Origin: Streptomyces panaciradicis
GTDB taxonomy: Bacteria > Actinomycetota > Actinomycetes > Streptomycetales > Streptomycetaceae
Assembly (NCBI RefSeq): GCF_023516615.1
Contig: NZ_JAMGBF010000107.1
Coordinates: forward strand, 1-64,000
Reading direction: 5' to 3'
DNA: 64,000 nt
In this document: piece after piece, positions 52,654 through 61,664 of the stretch
Numbering within the stretch: position 1 is the stretch's first letter
Layout of the letters: every line of letters begins with the position of its first letter
Translations under genes and position numbers: made by a program
Notes under the pieces: model-generated
Databases searched by the model: none
Told to the model about the DNA's origin: nothing
What the model saw: only the letters and a program-made list of their open reading frames with translations

Positions 52654-53354
52654 CGCAACCCGTAACGAGTACGGCGGCGACGCCTTCCGCCGAAGCGATG
52701 CTGCACCTGGACATCCCCGGAGGGTTCCACTCCCTGGGGCTCGATCTCAGCGGCGAGGAACGCCTGCGCCAACTCTGGGCCGTCGCGGAGAAGATCTGGC
52801 CCACCGGAACCGACTTCCAGCGCGAAGTCGCCTTCCACGCCTACCGCGAGATGGCGGACCATGCCCTCGCCGAGAACTCCTTCTATGCGGGGTTCTGCCT
52901 GGACGAGGCCCCCGACGGCCGTCTGACCACCGCCTCACTGCTCGCCCGCCTAGACCCGCTGGACGAACGGGACGCCGAGCTCTCGGCGCGTGCTCTGTTC
53001 GAGGCGCTCTCCGCCAACGACAACACCACGGTCGAGGAGATACGGGTCGCGGCAGGACCGGGCGTCCTCGTGCTGTGCGGACTGCAGTTGCAGTCGGACC
53101 CGGCGGACGACACGGCCCCCTCGCTGCCACTGGCCCGGGCCGACGTCTACCTGCCCCTCCCCCGTATCCGGCGACTCCTGGTCCTGAGCCTGACCACGCC
53201 TTCTTTGCCCGATCTCCCCTTCTATGTCTCGCTGTTGTCGAAGTCGGCGCATGAGCTCACGGTGTCCGACGGTGTGGAGGACGACCCGCGTCCCGGCGAC
53301 GGCGCCGCAGGCGGGAACACGATCGCCGACCAGGTCGCAGCGGACTTCGGTTAG
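52650..53354 (+). CDS. Hypothetical protein of the WXG operon
   Basis: A 234-aa soluble acidic product. The GTG at 52650 overlaps the previous stop (GTGA). The sequence LHLDIPGGFHSLGLDLSGEER and a mid-protein strand VLVLCGLQLQSD are not in a family I know. Last gene of the operon. Confidence 0.65.
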   Translation: MTQPVTSTAATPSAEAMLHLDIPGGFHSLGLDLSGEERLRQLWAVAEKIWPTGTDFQREVAFHAYREMADHALAENSFYAGFCLDEAPDGRLTTASLLARLDPLDERDAELSARALFEALSANDNTTVEEIRVAAGPGVLVLCGLQLQSDPADDTAPSLPLARADVYLPLPRIRRLLVLSLTTPSLPDLPFYVSLLSKSAHELTVSDGVEDDPRPGDGAAGGNTIADQVAADFG

Positions 53355-53430
53355 AGGAACGGTGCCGTATCCGCCATCGACACGGCCAGGCGTACGGCGA
53401 TGATCTCCAGGACGATTTCGCCTGAGCCTT

Positions 53431-54738
53431 TCAGCGGTAGCGAAGGACGTGAAGCGAGCGCACTCCCGCGCTGTCCGGCTGGGCAGGGGCGTCACGAGCG
53501 GCGTCGATCAGGACGAGGCCTTGGGGAGTGTGGGCGGCGACGACGAGCAAGCCGACGGACTCACGGCCCCGGCGGTCCTCGCGGCGGATCCAGATCACTG
53601 CGCGCGTTCCCTCGGGCGAGGTGGCGAGTTCGGCCAGGACGGCTGCCCATTCCGTGTGATCCGTGACGGAGACAACGGCCCCCAGCCGGCCGAACGTCTG
53701 CGGCATCCACTTGGCCGGCCCCGGCTTCGGTGGCAGATCAAGGCCGTCGGTACCCGGTTCCGTACCGCCGTCCCAGCGTGCCAGCCACTTCCACGGCTCG
53801 GAGTTGGGCAGCCCGAACGGCTCACGCTCGTCCTTGGGCACGACCAGAGCGGCGTCCAGCATGGCGTCGGCCGGACGTCCGTTGGCAAGGAACGCCTTGC
53901 TGTTGCAGGCGAACAGCCAGCCACGAGCGAGTTCGTCAGCGGGCGAGGGCTCGACCAGCGCGACTTCGCCCCTGTAGGTGTCCAGCAGCCAGTCCTCCGC
54001 CTTCCCGATCGCCGACGTGAGGTCGGAGGCATGACGCTGCCAGGCGGGAGCCACCGGGCCGGCTTCGTCGCCGCCGCCCCCCGCGAAACGAGCGAGCGTC
54101 AGGCCACGGATCCCGGTGGGCTCAAGACGTGCCAGCCGACCCGCCTGCGGATCGAGAAGTACCACCTGGCCGTTGTTGTTGTGTGCGTAGACCAGGTGTC
54201 CTGTCCCCTCGACACCGTAGGCCTCACGACGGATCCAGATCGCGCCACGGGTCCCCGGGCCCGGCTCCCGCACCGCGGCGATCACGTCGTCCCAGCTCGC
54301 GCACGCCGATACCTCTGCGTCGGGGAAGTGCCAGTGAATCATGCGATCCCACCAGCCCGGCGCCTCATGGAACGGCTGCCACGGCAACGGTGTCGCCTTG
54401 CCACCGTTCAAGGCCGCGTTCGCGGCCAGGAGACAGCCGCGTGCATGGGTGCGAAGAGCCTGTTCGGCAGGGTCGCGGGGCCCGGGGGAACGGTCGAATT
54501 CCTCCAGATCCGCCCAGGGGTCGTCGGTGGCCGGGTGGAACGGACGACTTCCGGACTTGGGGACGGCTAGCAGCGAGGTCAGCATGGGAGTGGTCGGGTA
54601 GCCCGGGACCGGCCGCGCGCGGCAACCGAAGATCCATGCCTGAGATCTCTCGGCAACCGGGCCGGGGCCGGTCAGCTCCACCATGCCGCGGTACGTCAGC
54701 CGCAGCCACTCCAGAGCCTGCGATACCGGATCACTCAT
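53431..54738 (-). CDS. YrhB + Tox-PL-like tandem protein
   Basis: A 435-aa protein made of two repeats. Each starts with a YrhB/Imm35-like part (WLRLTYRGMVELTGPGPVAE, then PMLTSLLAVPK, in unit 1; WLLDTYRGEVALVEPSPADE, then AMLDAALVVPK, in unit 2). Unit 1 continues into a full Tox-PL-like fold with C102, H181, D196 and Q198 (RGCLLAANAAL; GHLVYAHNNNGQVVLLDPQAG). Unit 2 keeps only the later strands and has Leu at the His position (L397, D412). H-to-D spacing is 15, as in both toxins here. It lies 4 nt after the YrhB gene, downstream of the Tox-PL toxin, so an immunity role with a toxin-like fold is my reading. Confidence 0.78.
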   Translation of the reverse strand: MSDPVSQALEWLRLTYRGMVELTGPGPVAERSQAWIFGCRARPVPGYPTTPMLTSLLAVPKSGSRPFHPATDDPWADLEEFDRSPGPRDPAEQALRTHARGCLLAANAALNGGKATPLPWQPFHEAPGWWDRMIHWHFPDAEVSACASWDDVIAAVREPGPGTRGAIWIRREAYGVEGTGHLVYAHNNNGQVVLLDPQAGRLARLEPTGIRGLTLARFAGGGGDEAGPVAPAWQRHASDLTSAIGKAEDWLLDTYRGEVALVEPSPADELARGWLFACNSKAFLANGRPADAMLDAALVVPKDEREPFGLPNSEPWKWLARWDGGTEPGTDGLDLPPKPGPAKWMPQTFGRLGAVVSVTDHTEWAAVLAELATSPEGTRAVIWIRREDRRGRESVGLLVVAAHTPQGLVLIDAARDAPAQPDSAGVRSLHVLRYR

Positions 54739-54742
54739 GCGA

Positions 54743-55039
54743 TCAGAACGGCTTTCTGGGCCGCTGCCCAGTCGCCAGCCACGTCTTCGACTGCTCAGTG
54801 GTGTAGGCGGACGGCGGAAAGCCCACGAACGACCCGTCTTTGAAGACGGCGACGACACGCACCATCGGCGCCTGGGTGATGTCCCCGGTGTCGATGTGCT
54901 CCTGGCTGTCGAAACGCACGGCCCACGCCGCATCGTGCTCCACCGAGAGTTCCGGCAGCATGACAATGGTCGGCGGACCGTCTCCGTAGACCTCCCGCAG
55001 ATGGGCGCGGGCCGCCTCGACGGCTTCGTCTCTCGTCAT
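54743..55039 (-). CDS. YrhB/Imm35 family immunity protein
   Basis: A 98-aa product: MTRDEAVEAARAHLREVYG, a WAVRFDSQEHIDTGD strand pair, and VVAVFKDGSFVGFPPSAY at the end, typical of YrhB/Imm35. It lies 46 nt after the Tox-PL toxin stop on the same strand, so it is its probable cognate antidote. Confidence 0.8.
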   Translation of the reverse strand: MTRDEAVEAARAHLREVYGDGPPTIVMLPELSVEHDAAWAVRFDSQEHIDTGDITQAPMVRVVAVFKDGSFVGFPPSAYTTEQSKTWLATGQRPRKPF

Positions 55040-55085
55040 TCTAAGGACCTGATCCTCTTTTCCAGGACTCGACGCTTCGAGGAAA

Positions 55086-56846
55086 CTACTTGTAGGGCAG
55101 ATAACGAACTTCTGTGACGTCCTTCTCCAGATTGCCGAGCATCCCGGTCTGTCCGTCCAGGAAAACGACTCCATTGGCGTCGTGGATCACATTGAAGACG
55201 TGCGCGGTCCCGTCCGCTCTGGATATGTAGACGACACCGCGGGAACCGACTCCCCGTTTGTCCATGTCCTCGATGATGGAATCGTAGCTGGTGCCGTTCT
55301 GCCATTCGGCGTCCGGGTTGCCGAGCTTCTCCTTGCTCGGCCAAGCCGGCTGGTGCAGCGGTTCCGCGACGGAGTCATGGCCGTCCAGACGCCCGTCGAT
55401 CGCCTCCACGTTCTTCGAGCAGTTCTGGTTGTATCCGGGCACGTTGTCCCAATAGCCATTGCCGTTGACATCCTTGAGCCACGGGTACTGATCGTCCAGG
55501 AACTTGCGCTGTGTCTCCAGGTCGGTGACGTCGTGATGGATGGCCTTCGCGGAGACATGGTCCGTCGACTGGGCCAGATGATCCCAGTTGTGAGCCGCCT
55601 CCTCGGGCTCGATGGTCCAGCCGTCGGGCAGCGCGCCGCCGCTCTTCGCCGCCCCCTGTTCCGCCATGTTCTCGGCTTCGCTCTTGGCCGCGTTCTCGGC
55701 CAGCCCGAGGGCCTCACGCTCGGCCACTGACGCTTCGGCGCCGGCCCCGTCCGTGAGCACACCGGCGCCGACGTTGGCGATGAACTTGCCGAAGGCCTCG
55801 GCCGGGTCAGAGCTCCACCCAGAGCCGACCAGCGCCGACACCAACTCGGTCGGATGGTTGGAGGCGTGCAGGATTCCGGCTGCCGTGGTGCTGACTTGGT
55901 CCAACCAAATCGCCGGATGCGTGATGTTGTACGGATCCATGGGGTTCAGGCCACGGGCGAACCTCCCCAGATCCGCGACGCCTTTGACGAGACCGCAGGC
56001 GACGTGCGTCAGGCCGAGGACGTACCCGGCGGCCGCGTCCTCGCCGTCCGCGAGCAGGCGGGAGGCGAAACTCGGCTCCTTCGGCGCGGTGTTCGTGGCC
56101 GCTTCCACCGCCTGGGCAGCTGTCCGTGCCGCGGAGTCTCGCTGCTCGCGGGCCCGGCGCAGGTCCATCCGCGCCAAGTCCATCTCGGCCGCGAACTGGT
56201 CGCCGTCGAACCTCCCCGGCTTGGTGGGTACGGCACCCGGATCGCCCCCCGCTGCCACCACGACGTTGTACCAGTCGGCCTGTGCGTTGTAGGCGGCGAC
56301 CTGCTGGTTGTACGCCGCCTCCGCGCGCTCGTAGGCCTCCCGGGCCTTCGTGTACTTGTCGAGGCACTGCTCGGCCTGGCCTTGCGCCCACTCCACCGAG
56401 TGCGCGTACGCCTCCAAGGCGTCGGCGGCCTTCTGGCAGGCGTCGGCGGCCGTCAACCACTGCTTGGCATGCGGGGTGAACTTCGCTCGGAACGCGTCCG
56501 CCGCGTCGCCCTGCCAGTGATCGTGATCCAGCCGCAGCAGCCCCGACCCGGTGGATTCGAACGCATCGTAGAAATGCCGGAGATGACCGGCGGACCGGCG
56601 GACTCCAGCCGGATCACCATGGACGAGTTCCTTGGGATCGTCGGTTTCCCCCAGCTGCTTTTCCGGAATGTCGACGCCGAGGCTGTCGGCCGCGCTGTCA
56701 CCCCAGTCGTCGACGGACTTCGCCGCGTCGTGCAGCCCCACGAAGTCCAGCCCGGCTCCGGTCACATGGGCCGCGCCGTCGACCGTCTCACCGACCACCT
56801 TCTTGCCCGTGTCCCAGGCACCGTCCAGCCAGTCTCCGACACCCAT
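55086..56846 (-). CDS. T7SS toxin with C-terminal Tox-PL glutamine-deamidase domain
   Basis: A 586-aa toxin. The export part has W111-Q-G113 (HWQGDAADAFRAKF), with a coiled coil (about 150-250) and a hydrophobic middle. The C-terminal about 130 residues are a papain-fold Tox-PL domain with C476 (NQNCSKNV), H549 (TAHVFNVIH), D564 and Q566 (FLDGQTG). It probably deamidates a glutamine in a target-cell protein after ESX export. Operon order: SseB-like, WXG-like partner, toxin, YrhB, YrhB/Tox-PL tandem. Confidence 0.87.
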   Translation of the reverse strand: MGVGDWLDGAWDTGKKVVGETVDGAAHVTGAGLDFVGLHDAAKSVDDWGDSAADSLGVDIPEKQLGETDDPKELVHGDPAGVRRSAGHLRHFYDAFESTGSGLLRLDHDHWQGDAADAFRAKFTPHAKQWLTAADACQKAADALEAYAHSVEWAQGQAEQCLDKYTKAREAYERAEAAYNQQVAAYNAQADWYNVVVAAGGDPGAVPTKPGRFDGDQFAAEMDLARMDLRRAREQRDSAARTAAQAVEAATNTAPKEPSFASRLLADGEDAAAGYVLGLTHVACGLVKGVADLGRFARGLNPMDPYNITHPAIWLDQVSTTAAGILHASNHPTELVSALVGSGWSSDPAEAFGKFIANVGAGVLTDGAGAEASVAEREALGLAENAAKSEAENMAEQGAAKSGGALPDGWTIEPEEAAHNWDHLAQSTDHVSAKAIHHDVTDLETQRKFLDDQYPWLKDVNGNGYWDNVPGYNQNCSKNVEAIDGRLDGHDSVAEPLHQPAWPSKEKLGNPDAEWQNGTSYDSIIEDMDKRGVGSRGVVYISRADGTAHVFNVIHDANGVVFLDGQTGMLGNLEKDVTEVRYLPYK

Positions 56847-56858
56847 TCCAGTCCCCGA

Positions 56859-57467
56859 CTACCGGCTCTTCTGCTCAGGGCCGAACATCTCGTCCTGCGC
56901 CTGGTCGTACTGGGCGCCGTATCCTGCCGCGTCCGCGAAGTCCTTGCGCAGGCCCATCGGACCGTCCATCATGTCCCGGCCCTCGGCCTTCCACGTCTGA
57001 GCCGAGTGGTGGAGCGCGTCCTGCAACGACTTCCCCGACAGGTCCGCGTGCCGGAAGTCGTTGAACGAGTTGTCCGACAGCGTCTTGCTCCAGGACTGGG
57101 CCTCCACCTGCTCCTGTGTGAGGTGCGGATTGCCCATGGACGCGTTGACCACGTCCTTGAGCGTGCTTTCTACGTACTGCTCCTGGTCGTGGTAAAGCCC
57201 GGCCGACAGCCCCAGCCGCGACGCGATCTCGTTGCCGTCGTGGACGAGCGTGCGGACCCCCCACGACCATCGCTCGCAGAACCCGTCGAAGGCGCCGCGG
57301 AGTCCGGCGTTGCCCAGTTGCATGCCCGTCAGCTCGACGTTCGAGAAGCCCCGGCCGACTTCACCGCTCTCGTCGATTCCCAGGGACTTCAGTTCGTCGA
57401 TCGCCGCGTTGATGCCCTTCGCAACCGTTTGCAGCGCGTCCGGATCGACCTGGTAGCCGTCGCTCAC
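56859..57467 (-). CDS. WXG100-like partner of the Tox-PL toxin
   Basis: A 202-aa helical protein; GTG 57467 overlaps the SseB-like gene by 4 nt. DGYQVDPDALQTVAKGINAAIDELKSLG opens a typical long WXG100-type protein, with FCERWSWGVRTLVHDGNEIASRLG as the second helix. It lies 12 nt before the toxin and is probably its secretion partner or chaperone. Confidence 0.77.
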   Translation of the reverse strand: MSDGYQVDPDALQTVAKGINAAIDELKSLGIDESGEVGRGFSNVELTGMQLGNAGLRGAFDGFCERWSWGVRTLVHDGNEIASRLGLSAGLYHDQEQYVESTLKDVVNASMGNPHLTQEQVEAQSWSKTLSDNSFNDFRHADLSGKSLQDALHHSAQTWKAEGRDMMDGPMGLRKDFADAAGYGAQYDQAQDEMFGPEQKSR

Positions 57468-57853
57468 CTCGCCACCGCCGCCACCGGCGGTACGACCCCG
57501 GCCACGGGTGGCAGGAGTCCGGGCCACGGCCCGGCCACGTCCACCGCGATCCCGGCGGGGACGCCGGCCGCGGGCACCGCAACGCCCAGCAGCCGCGAGC
57601 CGTACACCTTCATGTACGGCACTTCCGTGTCTGGCCCGCTTCCTCGCGCGGCCAGGAACCGGCCCATCGAATCCTCACCGGTGAAGGCATACAGCCACCT
57701 CACACCCCCGAAATCGGCCGCCCACACCGCCGCACCGTCGAGGGGGACGAGCACCAGTGCCCGCCGGAACGCACCTACCAGTGCAGCCCCGGCCAACCGC
57801 CCCTCATGCGACGCGGCCAGCCGGTCCACCAGCTCCCGCGTCGTCCCGTGCAC
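57464..57853 (-). CDS. SseB-like protein
   Basis: A 129-aa product. Strands such as FRRALVLVPLDGAAVWAADFGGVRWLYAFTGEDSMGRFL (in parts) and LLGVAVPAAGVPAGIAVDV match the SseB N-terminal fold seen next to Streptomyces WXG genes. Start GTG 57853; GTG 57877 is also possible. Role unknown. First gene of the toxin operon. Confidence 0.68.
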   Translation of the reverse strand: MHGTTRELVDRLAASHEGRLAGAALVGAFRRALVLVPLDGAAVWAADFGGVRWLYAFTGEDSMGRFLAARGSGPDTEVPYMKVYGSRLLGVAVPAAGVPAGIAVDVAGPWPGLLPPVAGVVPPVAAVAR

Positions 57854-58054
57854 CTCACCAGTATCAGACAGCCGCACACCGCAAATGGGCCTGGAACTGG
57901 GGTCTTTGCTGGGCCGTTGCTACACCTTTGCGGTTTGCGAACCTGAGCGGCATGCCCCTTCGCTTGCCTGAGGTGACGTCAGACGGTTGTCCGAAAGTGA
58001 ACTCCGGAAGCACGGCCTCCGTCGGCTGAAGAAGCGAGGGAGGACCGACACCCC

Positions 58055-58336
58055 TCACTGCCCGTACGGCGGCTGCTGCGTGTAGGGATTCGGCTGGTTC
58101 GGAGGCTGCGCAGGCGGGGCGGGATACCCGTACCCCTGGTTTGGGGGCGGGCTTTGATACGGGGGCTGAGCAGGAGGCATCCCCTGCTGCGGCGCATAAC
58201 CCATGCTGGGCGGATAAGTTCCGCTGCCCGAACCGCGGTTCGGCGCGTTACGGCGACCACGGGTCACGGCGAAGACGACGACTGCCACCACGGCAGCGAG
58301 TCCGATCACGCCGACGAGAAGAACGATTGCACCCAT
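58055..58336 (-). CDS. Small membrane protein with Pro-rich tail
   Basis: A 93-aa product: one N-terminal transmembrane helix (about 3-25), then RGRRN and a Pro/Gln/Tyr-rich tail (PPNQGYGYPAPPAQPP) like that at the C-terminus of the adjacent mycosin. It is in line behind that mycosin (54 nt) and may be cotranscribed. Confidence 0.65.
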   Translation of the reverse strand: MGAIVLLVGVIGLAAVVAVVVFAVTRGRRNAPNRGSGSGTYPPSMGYAPQQGMPPAQPPYQSPPPNQGYGYPAPPAQPPNQPNPYTQQPPYGQ

Positions 58337-58389
58337 CGAGAGAACCCCATCCCTTTCTCAGGCCGATTGCCGCACCGACGCAGCAGTGA

Positions 58390-59721
58390 CTACTGCCCCT
58401 GGTAAGGGGGCTGTTGTCCATACGGACGGGGTTGCTGCGGGTGCTGCCCCTGGGGATGGGGATACCCCTGATCGGGAGTCGAGGCGTACGGCTGCTGGGC
58501 GGGCGGGTACGTGGGGTACTGGCCGGCCCCGCCGCCGGAGCTCCCGCTACCGCCGTTGCCGCCGTTACCACGGCGCCGCATGACGACCACCACGACAGCG
58601 CCGATGATCAGGACGGCTGCGATCCCACCGACCAGGAGGAGGACATTGCGGGAGGAGGACGTCTTCTTGTCAGCCTGATCAGCAGGCTTCGTCCCCGTGG
58701 ACGATTCGGTGGAAGTAGAGGACGTGAGCTGGCCCAGCGGATTCGTCTTGGGGCCGGCAGGGATGTTCATCATCACCGCCTGACGGGGACGGATAATGCC
58801 GTAGCCGTACGTCTCATCTGGCGCTTTGAGGCCCTTGTGCCCGAGGAACGAGGCCGATTTGATCAGGCGATTGATCACCTGACCGGCGGTAAGGTTCGGG
58901 TACTTGGCGCGCACCAGTGCTACTGTGCCGGACACAAAGGCCGTGGCATCTGAGGTGCCGTCACCGACGCCGTAGCCATTGGACATCGTCGGATTAGCGC
59001 CGACAATATCTACACCGGGGGCGGTGAGAACGAGCCCCTTGCCTCTGTTCGAGTCATCCCAGACGTTGGCATTTTTGTCCACTGCGCCGACAGAGACAAC
59101 ACCCGGCAGCGCTGCGGGTTCACTTACGGTAGAAAATCCGTCGTTTCCTGAGCCTGCCACGACCACGACATCGTGAGCTTGCGCGTAGGCAATCGCGTCA
59201 CGACCGGCACTCAGAGTCTTACCACCGTCGTTCGCGATGGAAAGGTTGATCACCTTTGCGCCGTGGTCCACTGCATATCGAACTGCAGCACCCCACGTCT
59301 CGTCAGCGTTCCTGTCGCTTCGAGTCTGCAGAGTGCGCAGAGGTAGAACCTTGGCCTTCGGCGCAACTCCGATCACGCCCGAAGTCCCACCCTCACCATG
59401 TCCGTGACCAGCAATGATGCTTGCCATCTTGGTGCCGTGGCCGATCTTGTCCTCCTGGGGGTTACCGCCACCAGTGAAGTCTTTCCCCTGGAGGACTTGA
59501 CCTGTCAGGTCCGGATGACTGCCGTCTACCCCAGAATCAACAACTGCGACAGTTACCCCTTGCCCCTGAGTTTCTTTCCAGGTGTCTTTCATGGCGAATA
59601 CGTCCAGAAACCACTGTCGGTCTCTGACGTAGTCGGCCGATGCAGTCGGGGCTGAGGTGAGGAGCAAGGCGCCTGCCAACGCCACAACTCCTGTCGTGGA
59701 CCAGAGCCGCTTCAAACTCAC
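58390..59721 (-). CDS. Mycosin-type S8 serine protease with Pro-rich tail
   Basis: A 443-aa protein. It has a signal peptide (about 1-29, ending TASA), D62 (VAVVDSG), H95 (GHGTKMASI), oxyanion N193 (GSGND) and S257 (DGTSDATAFVSG), a transmembrane helix near 355-380 and a Gly/Pro/Gln-rich cytoplasmic tail (about 385-443). The GTG at 59721 has AGGAG 7 nt upstream. Second of three mycosins. Confidence 0.9.
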   Translation of the reverse strand: MSLKRLWSTTGVVALAGALLLTSAPTASADYVRDRQWFLDVFAMKDTWKETQGQGVTVAVVDSGVDGSHPDLTGQVLQGKDFTGGGNPQEDKIGHGTKMASIIAGHGHGEGGTSGVIGVAPKAKVLPLRTLQTRSDRNADETWGAAVRYAVDHGAKVINLSIANDGGKTLSAGRDAIAYAQAHDVVVVAGSGNDGFSTVSEPAALPGVVSVGAVDKNANVWDDSNRGKGLVLTAPGVDIVGANPTMSNGYGVGDGTSDATAFVSGTVALVRAKYPNLTAGQVINRLIKSASFLGHKGLKAPDETYGYGIIRPRQAVMMNIPAGPKTNPLGQLTSSTSTESSTGTKPADQADKKTSSSRNVLLLVGGIAAVLIIGAVVVVVMRRRGNGGNGGSGSSGGGAGQYPTYPPAQQPYASTPDQGYPHPQGQHPQQPRPYGQQPPYQGQ

Positions 59722-59803
59722 TTCCTTGCTCCTCACTCAACTACAGCTGGGGGCGCCAGCCTATAGGTGGACAGATGATGGCTGCCCGTCTAGTCCCTCG
59801 TGC

Positions 59804-61222
59804 CTACTCGATGGTTCGTGGCACGTTCCGGTTGCGGTCCTCTTCCGAGATCCAGGTTTCTTCGTCCTCGACCAGGTAGTCGGGACGTTCGCCCTGGCTG
59901 TTCTCCTTTTTGGACTTACGCCCCTTGCCGCCTGCTCCGGCCGCGCCAGCCTGCGTTCCGCCTCGGCTTCCGTGTAGGCCTGCACCGCCACCGGTACCCT
60001 TGCCGACTCCCTTGGCTGCACCAACTACGCCACCACGGGCCCTGGCAAGTGCTCCACGGCCTCCGGCGCCTGCGCCCCCTCGACCGGCCGCGCCAAGACC
60101 GCCGCCGCCCATGCCACCCATACCGGCCCGGCCTCCGGCCGCTCGACCTGCAGCACCAGCGCCGGTCATGCCACTGCGGCCGCCTGCGAAGCCGATGCCA
60201 CCACTGACACCGGAGGCTCCGCCAGGAGTCACGACGCCAGAGCTCTGTGCTCCGCCTACGCCGAAGTTGCCACCAGAGCCGGGAGCTCCCGCGCCCATGC
60301 CAGGACCTGCCCCCGTGGTACCGGTGGGGATACTGTCCACATTGGTGCCAGTCGTCGGGAGACTCGGTTTCGATGCCGGAAGCTGCGTACCTCCTGAGAT
60401 TCCATGGTCTCGGGGGACCGCTGGAGCCGGCTTGATACTCGAGGTAGAGCCTGCGCTCCACGGCTTATTGGCCGACCCTGAAGCGCTGGGCCGTGATGCG
60501 GCCACCACGCCAGTATTGACAGGAGGCGGATACTCCACGTTCGGGTTTGGATCCTTGATGGTGTTGTCTGGTTTCTGGACAACCGTATTTCGCGTGAAGT
60601 TACCCGTGATCCGAGAATACTGAGCGCCCAGATTCTCCATGACAGCAACGCCCTTGAGTTGGGCTTCTCGGCTGGCGCCGATCTTGCCCTCATCCTTCTC
60701 CGCGATCTGAGCCGCGGTGAGCTTACCGTCGCGGAGATCACCAGCTACCGCTTCGCCGTCATCCCACTGCCAGTCGCTAAGAGCGTCACCGATCTTGCTC
60801 ATCGTTCCGGGCTCTTTGATGTCATCCAACTGCGCCTTGTAGGTGCGCAGTTGATGAGCAGCATCCGCCATCTGCGAACGGTTGAGGTCCGCGTACCAGG
60901 CCGCATTTCGGATGCTCTGCGCGATCTCGCGAGCCTTCTTCTCGAAACTGCTGGCCGCGTCCCCCTCCCAGTGCTCCATGACGTTGTCCACCGCTTTGTC
61001 GAGCACGGCAGCGATCCCGCCATCCCCGCCTCCGGCAAGGATCTCGTTGACCTTCCCCCAGTGGCGACTGACTTCGTCGATGGCCCCCGGGTCCGTACCC
61101 TCGAGCATCTTCTTGAGCTCTTTGAGCGAGTAGTTGATGAACTGGGTCCTGGTCTTGGGACGCCCTGTGGTGCACATCTCTTGCTCGATGGCGGGCTGGG
61201 GCAGCTTCTTGTCACCGGCCAT
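59804..61222 (-). CDS. PPE-like/WXG T7SS substrate with Gly-rich C-terminus
   Basis: A 472-aa product; ATG 61222 has AAGGAG 8 nt upstream. The helical N-terminus carries W85-E-G87 (EHWEGDAASSFEKKAREI). The middle is Pro/Ser-rich, then a long Gly/Ala-rich segment (about 320-430). The end RPDYLVEDEETW..RNVPRTIE is the recurring C-terminal motif of actinobacterial PPE-like ESX substrates. It precedes the mycosin at 58390 on the same strand. Confidence 0.83.
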   Translation of the reverse strand: MAGDKKLPQPAIEQEMCTTGRPKTRTQFINYSLKELKKMLEGTDPGAIDEVSRHWGKVNEILAGGGDGGIAAVLDKAVDNVMEHWEGDAASSFEKKAREIAQSIRNAAWYADLNRSQMADAAHQLRTYKAQLDDIKEPGTMSKIGDALSDWQWDDGEAVAGDLRDGKLTAAQIAEKDEGKIGASREAQLKGVAVMENLGAQYSRITGNFTRNTVVQKPDNTIKDPNPNVEYPPPVNTGVVAASRPSASGSANKPWSAGSTSSIKPAPAVPRDHGISGGTQLPASKPSLPTTGTNVDSIPTGTTGAGPGMGAGAPGSGGNFGVGGAQSSGVVTPGGASGVSGGIGFAGGRSGMTGAGAAGRAAGGRAGMGGMGGGGLGAAGRGGAGAGGRGALARARGGVVGAAKGVGKGTGGGAGLHGSRGGTQAGAAGAGGKGRKSKKENSQGERPDYLVEDEETWISEEDRNRNVPRTIE

Positions 61223-61261
61223 TTCAAACTCCTTCTGGTAGGTGCTCCTCAAGTAGGAGCG

Positions 61262-61609
61262 CTAGTCCCACTCGTTCTTCTTGGCCCCGGAGCCACCGCC
61301 CATTTGCTGCTTGTTCGCGTATTCCTGCTCCGTGTACTTGTCCTTCACCTTCGACGTACTCGTGCCGAACTTGTCGATCAGACCGTGCAGCCCTTGAATG
61401 GCCTTCTCGAGGTTTTCCTTCGCGTCCTTGTGAGCAGAGAAGAGGTCGCCCGCCTCCAAGAACGTGCAGTTGCCTCCGAACGCACTCATGGTGATCTCTG
61501 TGTTGTACCGCGATGTCGTCCCCGCGGTATCCATGTCGTCCAGCAACGTCCAGAGCTTCCGGATGACCTCATCCAGTGCGCTCAGATCGACCCGCATTCC
61601 GTTGCTCAT
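61262..61609 (-). CDS. EspC-like T7SS protein
   Basis: A 115-aa product without W-x-G: MRVDLSALDEVIRKLWTLLDDMD, then LEAGDLFSAHKDAKENLEKAIQGLHGLIDK, a two-helix small ESX protein. It lies 39 nt before the PPE-like gene and is probably its partner. Confidence 0.75.
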   Translation of the reverse strand: MSNGMRVDLSALDEVIRKLWTLLDDMDTAGTTSRYNTEITMSAFGGNCTFLEAGDLFSAHKDAKENLEKAIQGLHGLIDKFGTSTSKVKDKYTEQEYANKQQMGGGSGAKKNEWD

Positions 61610-61664
61610 ACCCCGTTGTCCTCTCCCCTGTTGTTCAAGTTCTCAGCGTCGTTGCGCGCCGGCC

